DNA of 14,781 nt from the NCBI GenBank assembly GCA_017504065.1, contig JAFVRU010000007.1, positions 1 to 14,781 on the forward strand. The letters run 5' to 3'. The DNA is from Clostridia bacterium. GTDB taxonomy: Bacteria > Bacillota > Clostridia > Christensenellales > Borkfalkiaceae. Position 1 is the stretch's first letter, and every line of letters starts with the position of its first letter. Of the stretch, positions 1-6,692 are shown piece after piece. The notes under the pieces are model-generated. The model saw only the letters and a list, made by a program, of their open reading frames with translations. It was not told the DNA's origin and did no database searches. Both the position numbers and the translations under genes were made by a program.

Positions 1-70
1 CTGCATAATCTTCGCTTACCGTTTCCAACAACGGATATGTATATAACACCACCTTTACGTATTTCTCCAA
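1..70 (-). CDS. 5' end of an unknown gene, truncated by the window edge
   Basis: Only the first 23 codons are visible on the minus strand; the reading frame is open to the window edge. The peptide begins (L/M)EKYVKVVLYTYPLLETVS and then EDYA, which looks like a real amphipathic protein start, but I do not recognise the family. An AAGGAG ribosome site lies at 80-85. An ATG (77-79) touches that site directly, which is too close to use. An in-frame TTG at 68-70 lies 9 nt from it and is therefore the preferred start. The gene is divergent from the propeller gene and has a SOS-like box and an extended -10 upstream. No function is assigned. Confidence 0.6.
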   Translation of the reverse strand, partial: MEKYVKVVLYTYPLLETVSEDYA

Positions 71-175
71 AAAAATCATCTCCTTCCGACAACCCGTCTC
101 GCGTTTTTCGTGCCTATTATTGCATACTTTCCCAAAAACACAAGCCAACCGTGCCGCCATTTGGGTGAAAAAACA

Positions 176-189
176 CGAACATTTGTTCG
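176..189. promoter_or_regulatory. Putative LexA (SOS) box
   Basis: The sequence CGAACATTTGTTCG is a perfect inverted repeat (CGAACA-TT-TGTTCG) and fits the Gram-positive LexA/DinR core GAAC-N4-GTTC including the flanking C and G. It lies just downstream of the probable minus-strand -10 (200-205), roughly at +4 to +17 of that transcript, where a bound repressor would block transcription of the truncated gene. The match to the known core is seen directly; regulation by LexA is inference. Confidence 0.5.
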
Positions 190-199
190 CTTTTTACTA

Positions 200-208
200 A
201 GTATAGCA
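200..208 (-). promoter_or_regulatory. Probable extended -10 promoter for the truncated gene
   Basis: On the minus strand the sequence reads TGCTATACT, an extended -10 (TGn plus TATACT). No good -35 stands at 17 bp (TAATGT); a TTGTCA is present but only 12 bp away. The extended -10 may compensate. The predicted start near 193 gives a leader of about 120 nt before the TTG start codon. Confidence 0.4.
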
Positions 209-332
209 TGTTAAATATGACAACATTACGCCTGTTTTTAAAATTTTTGGAAGAATTTCCCAAATTTTTTCAAAAAACGGATTGCCGAGCGAGTTTTCCT
301 GCCGAGCGAAAAAAAAAATTGCCGTCAAGGGA

Positions 333-361
333 TTGCATTTCTTTAGAAATTATGTTATAAT
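333..361 (+). promoter_or_regulatory. Extended -10 promoter of the propeller gene, predicted leaderless
   Basis: The -35 is TTGCAT (333-338) and the -10 is TATAAT (356-361), with a 17-bp spacer and a TG one base before the -10 (extended -10). The predicted start is about 368, while the ATG begins at 370. The leader would be 0-2 nt long, so a ribosome site could not fit in the transcript. Confidence 0.65.
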
Positions 362-369
362 AATTCTGT

Positions 370-2766
370 ATGAAGAAATTTGCGGCGACAATTTTATCCC
401 TTTTCTCCGTTTGCGTTTTGGCTTCCCCAAAAACGTCGGAGTTTTTTACGCCGAAAGCGGGCGCGGAGCAATCGCTTGGACAAGCCGCAACGGTAGCGAC
501 GGAAACGGAACTACTCTCTCCGTCCACGTACGAACAATACCTTTCCTTGACGGCGACGAAAGACGTTTCCATAAACGAAACGCACACCGCGATTGCCGAC
601 GGAAAGTTCTTATACGTATACGATCGAGCGGAACAACTTTACCGCTCCTACGAACACGACCATGAAATCGTAAAAACCCAGCTTTACGGACAAAACGCGT
701 ACTATCTCGACGACAACGGGAAACTGTTCTCGCTTGCACTTACGGAGCTTGCAAGCGGTTCTCCCCAAGCCGTCGCCACCGCATATACCAACTGCGGCAC
801 GTTTTGTATCCGCGACGGATTTTTATATTATACCGTCCTGACGATCGGCGCAAAAATCGTTAAAACCGACCTTTCGGACGGATCGGCTACGCTCACGACG
901 GTTGCAGACGGACTGCCCGCCGCAACTCCGCTCGCATTTTGGCAAAACGAGCTTTGCTATTTCCAAGGCAATCGGCTCTACCGCGCGACGGACAACGGCA
1001 ATTTACCGATTGCAACCTTCCCCTACGCCGTATCATCCATGGCAATCGCAGGCAATACGTTCGCCTGTTCGACAAACGGGGAATTTTACGCCTATAATCT
1101 CACGGAGCTCCGCGACGTAACGGACGCGGAACAAGTTCCCCCGATTTTACGCGCAACAGGCGGGTTCACCGCGCTTTGTAGCGACGGCGACGGGTACTTG
1201 TACGCGGTCAAAGGCAACTCCGTACGCCAATTTTCCGTAGAAGCCCGTGATTTCACCGAGTTTGAAATTTCAGCAGAGTCCGATTCTATACACCGCTTGA
1301 ACGGCGGCAAAAAGCTCCATCTTTCAGGAGATCGGCTGTTTATTGCGGATAACGGCAACGCCCGCGTTTCGGTATACGATACTTCGGAAAAGGAATTTCT
1401 TAATCCGATTCCGTCGAGCGTAAATGCTTCGCACGTCGCTTCTTCGGAAAAGACTTTGCTAGTCGCAGGCGAAAAACAAGCCGCAATCTATTCCCTTTCG
1501 GAAACGGACTACGGCACAACGCTGTTTTCGCTCACAGACGCGGACGTCAACGGCAATCTTGTCGGCGCAACGGGGGTGTACGGCGCGTACTATCTCGTAA
1601 CCGACACCAACCGCTGCTATAAACTGTTCCGTGAAAACGGCGAATGGACGAAAACGGAGACCTTAAAGCACACTTACGAAACGTCCGCCCTTTCTTCGGA
1701 CGTCTACGGATTTTTGTATACCGTCAACGGCAACGCCTTATACCGCTATTCCGAAAAGGAATTTTCCGACACGGGCGAAGATGGCGTAAAACTCTACGAC
1801 GCATTACCCGCAGGCATCACCGAAACCGCGGTGGATTACGAACGCAACGTGTACGCGCTTTGCCAAAACACGTTATATAAGTTCTCCCCGAAATCAGGCA
1901 ACGCCGATCTTTACGAGCAAACGGACGTATTCCCTGTCGGCGACGAATTCGTCTACGGTCAAACCCCGAACGCAATCTCGTTCGCGCTGTGTTTTGAAGA
2001 GAGCGCAACCTACCTGCTCTACGACGGGAATTATATAGCGGAAACAAACGCTTTACGTTTGCCGACGATGAAAACTTTGCCTGTCGGCGACGCGGACGAA
2101 CAAATCTTTTCGGCGACGACTTCCGATTTTGAAGTCGTACAAATCCAACCCGCGTCGGTACTCATCGAATTCGATCTCGGCTCATTGGAAGGCGCGGAAT
2201 ATTTCCCCTACGTCGGTTTCCACCGCTGCGAAACGGCTCGAACGGCGTTAAAGATCGGGCAAACGTCTTTCTACGACGTGCTTGCCGTCTTTGACGAAAT
2301 GGCAGGGAACTATTCGACCTATCTCGTCCTTTCCGCATTCAGCTCCAAACTCCCCGAAACGGACTACCGTCAAGACTACGCAGGAGAAACCGTCGGTTAT
2401 ATCACCAACGCCGTTTCCCCTTACAAATACCCGTGCTTGAACGAGCTTTTAACGCTCTCCGAAACCAAACTCGAACGGGGCGCGCAAATCAAAATTCTGG
2501 GTAAAATCGAACAATTAGACTATCCCTATTACCACGTGGAGTACACGGCTGCGGACGGAACGCAGCAAACGGGCTACGTTCCCGTTTCGTACGTCGCGCT
2601 GTTCAACGGCGCTCCCCCGCAAACGCAAACGACCGTCTACGGAGAAACGGAAAGCGACAAGGATTCCGTTTGGCGACTCACCTACCTGCTGCTTGGCGCG
2701 GGCGCAATTTGCATTTTAACCGATTTTCTTCTGCTCCGTTCCCGCAAGAACGAAAAAGACGAATAA
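370..2766 (+). CDS. Secreted, membrane-anchored beta-propeller protein with SH3-like domain
   Basis: The 798-residue product starts with a Sec signal peptide: MKK, a hydrophobic core to about residue 18, and a likely cut after VLA. It lacks a convincing lipobox. From about 40 to 560 run repeated short beta-blade segments (for example GYLYAVKGNSVRQFS and RLFIADNGNARVSVYD, an NHL-like blade), suggesting a propeller fold. Residues about 675-747 resemble a bacterial SH3 domain (RGAQIKILGKIEQ ... GYVPVSYVAL), a type often found in cell-wall proteins. Residues 767-789 form a transmembrane helix followed by a basic tail, so the protein should sit outside the membrane facing the wall. The start is fixed by the signal peptide, but there is no ribosome site; the promoter TATAAT ends 8 bases before the ATG. 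Ligand and function are unknown. Confidence 0.85.
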   Translation: MKKFAATILSLFSVCVLASPKTSEFFTPKAGAEQSLGQAATVATETELLSPSTYEQYLSLTATKDVSINETHTAIADGKFLYVYDRAEQLYRSYEHDHEIVKTQLYGQNAYYLDDNGKLFSLALTELASGSPQAVATAYTNCGTFCIRDGFLYYTVLTIGAKIVKTDLSDGSATLTTVADGLPAATPLAFWQNELCYFQGNRLYRATDNGNLPIATFPYAVSSMAIAGNTFACSTNGEFYAYNLTELRDVTDAEQVPPILRATGGFTALCSDGDGYLYAVKGNSVRQFSVEARDFTEFEISAESDSIHRLNGGKKLHLSGDRLFIADNGNARVSVYDTSEKEFLNPIPSSVNASHVASSEKTLLVAGEKQAAIYSLSETDYGTTLFSLTDADVNGNLVGATGVYGAYYLVTDTNRCYKLFRENGEWTKTETLKHTYETSALSSDVYGFLYTVNGNALYRYSEKEFSDTGEDGVKLYDALPAGITETAVDYERNVYALCQNTLYKFSPKSGNADLYEQTDVFPVGDEFVYGQTPNAISFALCFEESATYLLYDGNYIAETNALRLPTMKTLPVGDADEQIFSATTSDFEVVQIQPASVLIEFDLGSLEGAEYFPYVGFHRCETARTALKIGQTSFYDVLAVFDEMAGNYSTYLVLSAFSSKLPETDYRQDYAGETVGYITNAVSPYKYPCLNELLTLSETKLERGAQIKILGKIEQLDYPYYHVEYTAADGTQQTGYVPVSYVALFNGAPPQTQTTVYGETESDKDSVWRLTYLLLGAGAICILTDFLLLRSRKNEKDE

Positions 2767-2804
2767 CGGAAAAAATAAAAAAATCAAAAAAGGAGAAACA
2801 AGCT

Positions 2805-2888
2805 ATGAGTGATTATCACAGTACCGGCGTAGACCCGCTAAGTCGAAATATCGCAGCGGATTGTTTTTCCTTGCCTTCCGCGCTTTGA
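2805..2888 (+). CDS. 27-codon leader ORF upstream of mgtE
   Basis: This short ORF encodes MSDYHSTGVDPLSRNIAADC followed by FSLPSAL. Its ribosome site (AAGGAGA at 2790-2796, about 8 nt before the ATG) is as strong as any in the window. It lies 38 nt after the propeller gene and ends 57 nt before the mgtE start. I do not recognise the peptide. It has no transmembrane segment and is not acidic- or proline-rich like the E. coli MgtL leader. A short ORF with a strong ribosome site directly before an ion transporter suggests a regulatory leader peptide, but a small functional protein is also possible. Function is inference only. Confidence 0.55.
   Translation: MSDYHSTGVDPLSRNIAADCFSLPSAL
2835..2882 (+). 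promoter_or_regulatory. Mutually exclusive short hairpins inside the mgtE leader ORF
   Basis: CCGCT (2835-2839) can pair with AGCGG (2855-2859), and the hairpin is followed closely by a U-rich run (TTGTTTTT, 2861-2868). The same AGCGGA can instead pair with TCCGC at 2877-2881. The two pairings exclude each other, as in attenuators. Both stems are only 5 bp, so this is a weak candidate. The region does not look like a canonical M-box (ykoK) magnesium riboswitch. Confidence 0.2.
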
Positions 2889-2945
2889 CCGACCACGAGT
2901 ATACGCTACCTTAATCATTTTTTAAATTTTTAGGAGTAGAGTAGA

Positions 2946-4634
2946 ATGGAAAAAGAATTGTCTGTATTAAACGAATTATTACAATCGCACGACTTTACAG
3001 GCGCGGCGGCGATTGCAAACAAACTGCCGCCTGAAACGCTCGCGAACGAGCTTAACCACACGGATTTTCACCATATCCCCGCGCTCTGTCGGGAGTTGGA
3101 CAGCGATCTTTTGGCGGAAGTGCTCGTTCTTTTGGACACGTCGCTGCAAGAACAGATCATCGGCAGCTTGCACGACGACGAGCTTGAAAAAGTCATGGAA
3201 GAAGTTTCCGTCGCGGACACGGTGGACATTATCGAAGAAATGCCGCAGGAAATCGTTCGACGGATCGCGGAAACGGAAGAAATCTTGCAACTGCTCAAGG
3301 AACGGAATTATACCGTTTTAAAGCCCTTGCTTTCGTCGATGAACGGAATCGACCTTGCGGAAATCTTTGAAGAAACGGAAAACGACACCGATCTTTTGAT
3401 CCTGTTCCGTATATTGCCCAAAGACTTGGCTGCGGAATCGTTCGTCGAAATGGACAGCGAGTTTCAGGAAAAACTGATCCATAAGCTTTCCGATAGCGAA
3501 ATTAAAGCCGTTTTAGACGAGCTGTTCTTGGACGATACCGTCGATTTCTTGGAAGAAATGCCTGCAAGCGTTGTCAAACGCGTTTTGGCGCAAAGCGATC
3601 AGGAAACGCGCGCGTATATCAATACGATCTTACAATACCCCAAGGACAGCGCAGGCAGCATTATGACGATCGAGTTCGTTTCCCTGCGCCCCACGATGAC
3701 GGTCGAAGACGCGTTCGAACGCATTCGCCGCACCGCAATCGATAAAGAAACGATCTATACCTGTTACGTAACGGACGACAAAGCAAAGCTTTTGGGGCTT
3801 GTAACGGCAAAAGACTTAATGTTAGCGCAAAAAACCGCACTCATTCAAGACGTCATGCACGAAAACGTCATTTACGCGCACACCGAAGACGACAAAGAAG
3901 ACGTTGCGCGGACGATTTCCGATTACGGGTTTTTGGCGTTGCCCGTTGTGGATAAAGAAATGCGTTTGGTCGGGATCGTAACGGTCGACGACGCAATGGA
4001 CGTCCTGCAAGAAGAAAACACGGAAGACATCGCGAAGATGGCGGCGGTTACCCCCACGGACAAACCGTACTTAAAAACAAGCGCTTGGCGCATTTGTTGG
4101 AACAGATTGCCGTGGCTTCTTTTGTTGCTTCTTTCCGCAACGTTTACAGGGCTCATTATCTCTGCCAACGAAAAAACTCTAAACATGCCCGTCTACGGCA
4201 TCATTTTAACGGCTTGTATGCCCATGCTAATGGGCACGGGCGGGAACGCAGGCTCGCAAGCTTCGGCAATGATCATTCGCGGAATTGCCGTAAAAGAAGT
4301 AGAATTTTCCGATTTTTGGAAAGTCGTATGGAAAGAGATCCGCGTCGCCGTCATTCTCGGCGCGATCTTGTCCGTAGCCTGCTTTGGAAAATTACTTGCA
4401 ATCGACCAGCTCTACAAGGTTGATAACGGTATGATGGTAGCGTTTGTCATTTGCCTGTCCCTGTTCGTAACGATTCTCGCCGCAAAACTCATCGGCGCGA
4501 TGTTGCCCTTGCTCGCCAAGAAATGCAAGCTCGACCCCGCAGTCGTCGCGTCCCCGTTTATTACGACCATCGTGGACGTACTTTCCTTGACTGTATACTG
4601 CGCGTTCTCCGTATGGCTTTTGGGTTCGCTATAA
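2946..4634 (+). CDS. mgtE: Magnesium transporter MgtE with duplicated N domain
   Basis: MgtE is a homodimeric inner-membrane Mg2+ channel gated by cytoplasmic Mg2+. At 562 residues this one is about 110 longer than the usual 450. The extra length is a second MgtE_N-like superhelical domain: residues 8-107 and 125-214 align, with matching ends (LHDDELEKVMEEVSVADTVD and LSDSEIKAVLDELFLDDTVD, each followed by EEMP). Two CBS domains follow (about 240-300 and 301-355), then the plug-helix region and five membrane segments from about 388. The hallmark GTGGNAGSQ is at 430-438, and the pore aspartate in TTIVDVLSL is D544. The ribosome site is AGGAG, 9 nt before the ATG. A leader ORF precedes the gene and a bidirectional terminator follows. 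Confidence 0.95.
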   Translation: MEKELSVLNELLQSHDFTGAAAIANKLPPETLANELNHTDFHHIPALCRELDSDLLAEVLVLLDTSLQEQIIGSLHDDELEKVMEEVSVADTVDIIEEMPQEIVRRIAETEEILQLLKERNYTVLKPLLSSMNGIDLAEIFEETENDTDLLILFRILPKDLAAESFVEMDSEFQEKLIHKLSDSEIKAVLDELFLDDTVDFLEEMPASVVKRVLAQSDQETRAYINTILQYPKDSAGSIMTIEFVSLRPTMTVEDAFERIRRTAIDKETIYTCYVTDDKAKLLGLVTAKDLMLAQKTALIQDVMHENVIYAHTEDDKEDVARTISDYGFLALPVVDKEMRLVGIVTVDDAMDVLQEENTEDIAKMAAVTPTDKPYLKTSAWRICWNRLPWLLLLLLSATFTGLIISANEKTLNMPVYGIILTACMPMLMGTGGNAGSQASAMIIRGIAVKEVEFSDFWKVVWKEIRVAVILGAILSVACFGKLLAIDQLYKVDNGMMVAFVICLSLFVTILAAKLIGAMLPLLAKKCKLDPAVVASPFITTIVDVLSLTVYCAFSVWLLGSL

Positions 4635-4650
4635 ACTGCTTACAATATCA

Positions 4651-4682
4651 AAAAGGACTTCGGAATATTCCGAAGTCCTTTT
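4651..4682. terminator. Bidirectional intrinsic terminator
   Basis: A perfect 32-bp inverted repeat has two 16-base arms (AAAAGGACTTCGGAAT and its complement). It ends in TTTT on either strand and sits between the convergent mgtE and SHOCT genes, so it can end transcription from both sides. Confidence 0.9.
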
Positions 4683-4710
4683 ATACTATTTAAACAATAT
4701 TTTACAGTTT

Positions 4711-5655
4711 TTATAAGCCCAAAATTTCCTTTTTCTTGGCGTCAAATTCTTCCTGCGTAACAATTCCATCGTCCAAAAGCTTCTTCAACGTTTGCAAATA
4801 TTCAAACTTCTTTTCCATGCTTTCTTGTTGCGGTTGCGGTTTTTGTTCCGCATATTCCGTATTCGTTTGAACGGGCGCAACCGACGGCGACGGCGCATAC
4901 GTTGCCGCAGCCCCATCCGTTCCGTCGCGGAAATAGCCGACGTTCGACGCTTGCGCGGGATCAAAGCTCAAATTGCAAATGGACGCAACCAAGCCGTAAA
5001 TCCCAAGCGTAACCATAGAAAGGAATATGTACGCCAAAGTTCTCGATGAGAAGCCCCGCGGTTTTAACGTACTATGGTTAATAACCAGGCTTCCGATCCA
5101 GCCAAGGAAAAACGTCAATAGAAAACGAATCAAATTGTTTTGTTTGTCTTCCGCGCTCAAATTGTTTTGTTGATTCCCTACGTTCCGTTCGTTGGGATTT
5201 GTCGAATTATTAGAACTCATTGTCATTACTCCTTCTCTCATTGTCGCGGACACGAAAAGCAAAACCGCGCCTGCTATCAGCAATAACCCCGCAAAAACTG
5301 CGCCGCCACCTAACTCAAAATAGGAATTATACGAGTTTATCTCTTGATCGTCAAGAATAAATTCTTTAGCTGCGAAGCAAAAAATCGCCGTTAATATGGA
5401 TATGCCGCCAAATACGTATTTTACAACGTTATTATCATTGAGTGCCGAAACCAACGCCCCGATAAAACAAGCGATGATAAAAACGATTGTTACGCAAATC
5501 GTTGACGGCGCGTCATCTTCCAACAAATCGATAACGGTCATCGTTTCGCTGTACCTGCTGTAATCAAATTCAAGAACGGGCGCAAACATGTATACGAAAA
5601 AAGCCAACGCTATCAAACCCATCGCGACAAAAGACAGTATCTTTTTCGTCTTCAT
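4711..5655 (-). CDS. Multi-pass membrane protein with TM2-like region and SHOCT tail
   Basis: The 314-residue protein has two modules. Residues 1-145 contain four predicted membrane helices (about 6-28, 52-72, 79-98 and 113-138) and resemble no family I can name. Residues 146-314 have a hydrophilic Asn-rich linker, two helices (176-193 and 206-229) with a TM2-like FFLGWIG start, a Pro/Gln-rich stretch, and a C-terminal SHOCT domain (284-313, LKKLLDDGIVTQEEFDAKKK). SHOCT tails are common on small bacterial membrane proteins and probably mediate oligomerisation. The AAGGAG site and an exact consensus promoter support the ATG at 5655. A second strong ribosome site before M146 suggests that the C-terminal module is also made alone. 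Function is unknown. Confidence 0.85.
   Translation of the reverse strand: MKTKKILSFVAMGLIALAFFVYMFAPVLEFDYSRYSETMTVIDLLEDDAPSTICVTIVFIIACFIGALVSALNDNNVVKYVFGGISILTAIFCFAAKEFILDDQEINSYNSYFELGGGAVFAGLLLIAGAVLLFVSATMREGVMTMSSNNSTNPNERNVGNQQNNLSAEDKQNNLIRFLLTFFLGWIGSLVINHSTLKPRGFSSRTLAYIFLSMVTLGIYGLVASICNLSFDPAQASNVGYFRDGTDGAAATYAPSPSVAPVQTNTEYAEQKPQPQQESMEKKFEYLQTLKKLLDDGIVTQEEFDAKKKEILGL
5218..5234 (-). promoter_or_regulatory. Internal ribosome site and alternative start (M146)
   Basis: Within the SHOCT gene, AAGGAG (5229-5234) lies exactly 8 nt upstream of an in-frame ATG (5218-5220) that opens MSSNNSTNPNE. The start falls precisely at the junction of the four-helix module and the TM2/SHOCT module and would yield a 169-residue protein. 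Confidence 0.45.
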
Positions 5656-5681
5656 AATACCTTCTCCTTTTTTATGACACT

Positions 5682-5710
5682 ATTATACAAATAAATTCCT
5701 TTGTTGTCAA
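5682..5710 (-). promoter_or_regulatory. Exact consensus sigma-A promoter of the SHOCT gene
   Basis: On the minus strand TTGACA (5705-5710) and TATAAT (5682-5687) are separated by exactly 17 bp, matching all 12 consensus positions. The ribosome site (5664-5669) and ATG (5653-5655) follow. The leader is about 20 nt. Confidence 0.9.
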
Positions 5711-5727
5711 GTGTTTTTCGTGTAGTT

Positions 5728-5746
5728 CTTCCGTTACGGTCGGAAG
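5728..5746. other. Weak hairpin after cysK
   Basis: CTTCCG (5728-5733) and CGGAAG (5741-5746) form a 6-bp stem between the cysK stop and the promoter of the SHOCT gene. On the minus strand it is not followed by a U tract, so it is a poor intrinsic terminator. Read-through from the cysK operon into the SHOCT gene is possible. Confidence 0.35.
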
Positions 5747-5756
5747 GGCTTTTAAT

Positions 5757-6683
5757 TCACACAAATAAGTCGGTGGACAAATACCTGTCCCCGTCGTCGG
5801 GGAATATCGTTACGATATTCTTTCCTGCGTTTTCGGGATTTTTCGCCTGTTCGACCGCCGCCGCAAGCGCCGCGCCCGAAGAAATCCCGACCAGCACGCC
5901 TTCCACCCGCGCTGCCATTCGCGCGTATTCGTACGCCGATTCGTCTAAGACCGTTACAATCTCGTCGCAAACGCTCCGATCAAAGTTCTTCGGAACAAAA
6001 TTCGCGCCGATTCCCTGAATTTTATGTGCGCCCGCTCTGCCTTGAGAAAGCAAGGGCGACGATTGCGGTTCAACCGCCACCACCTTGACAAACGGCAGCT
6101 TCTCTTTCAAAAACCGACCGACGCCCGAGACTGTACCGCCCGTGCCGACTCCCGCCACGAACACGTCCGTTTTGCCGTCCGTTTGCGCGTAGATTTCAGG
6201 GCCCGTCGTTTGGTAATGCGCTTTCGGGTTCGCGGGATTGTCAAACTGCCCCGCAATGATCGCGTTCGGCAACTCCTTTAACAACTGTTCGGCTTTCTCC
6301 ACCGCGCCTTGCATTCCTTTTATTCCGTCCGTCAAAACCACTTCCGCGCCGTACGCCCGAAGCAACTTTTGCCGTTCTACGGACATCGTTTCGGGCATGA
6401 CGATGATTGCTCGGTATCCGCGCGCAGCCGCGACCAGCGCAAGTCCGATCCCCGTGTTCCCCGAAGTCGCTTCGATCACCGCGCCGCCCGATTTCAGCCG
6501 ACCCGAAGCTTCCGCGTCGTCGAGCATAGCTTTCGCTACCCGATCCTTGATCGAGCCGGCAGGGTTCGCGCTCTCAAGCTTTGCAAACAACCGCGCGTTG
6601 AGCCCAAGCTCCTTTTCTATCTTATTCAACCGCAACAACGGCGTATTGCCGATTCGGTCTTCCGAAGTCGAATACGTTTGCAT
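5757..6683 (-). CDS. cysK: Cysteine synthase (O-acetylserine sulfhydrylase)
   Basis: This PLP enzyme makes L-cysteine from O-acetylserine and sulfide in the cytoplasm. The 308-residue length is typical. The PLP lysine is K46 in NPAGSIKDR, the substrate loop is TSGNTG (73-78), the phosphate loop is GTGGT, and GISSGAAL and FPDDGDRYLSTDLF mark the C-terminal part. AGGAG stands 5 nt before the ATG. The gene is last in a minus-strand operon, 9 nt after the response-regulator stop, so it is probably cotranscribed with radC and the two-component genes. A cystathionine beta-synthase role is less likely, since there is no haem or CBS extension. No serine acetyltransferase is present in the window. Confidence 0.95.
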   Translation of the reverse strand: MQTYSTSEDRIGNTPLLRLNKIEKELGLNARLFAKLESANPAGSIKDRVAKAMLDDAEASGRLKSGGAVIEATSGNTGIGLALVAAARGYRAIIVMPETMSVERQKLLRAYGAEVVLTDGIKGMQGAVEKAEQLLKELPNAIIAGQFDNPANPKAHYQTTGPEIYAQTDGKTDVFVAGVGTGGTVSGVGRFLKEKLPFVKVVAVEPQSSPLLSQGRAGAHKIQGIGANFVPKNFDRSVCDEIVTVLDESAYEYARMAARVEGVLVGISSGAALAAAVEQAKNPENAGKNIVTIFPDDGDRYLSTDLFV

Positions 6684-6692
6684 ACATACTCC

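Larger units (their letters stand above)
71..369. other. Divergent intergenic region
   Basis: This 299-base gap holds no credible ORF. It contains the ribosome site for the minus-strand gene (80-85), a GAAC-N4-GTTC palindrome (176-189), a probable minus-strand extended -10 (200-208), a pair of 10-bp direct repeats (TGCCGAGCGA at 283-292 and 300-309) and the plus-strand promoter of the propeller gene (333-361). The stretch from about 230 to 280 is A/T-rich with no clear hairpin. Confidence 0.6.

Noticed and set aside
2767..2945. An M-box (ykoK) magnesium riboswitch before mgtE
   Set aside because: I could not find the conserved M-box blocks, and the gap is occupied largely by a short ORF with its own ribosome site.
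5728..5746. An intrinsic terminator for the cysK operon
   Set aside because: The stem has 6 bp and no U tract follows on the minus strand; kept only as a weak hairpin.
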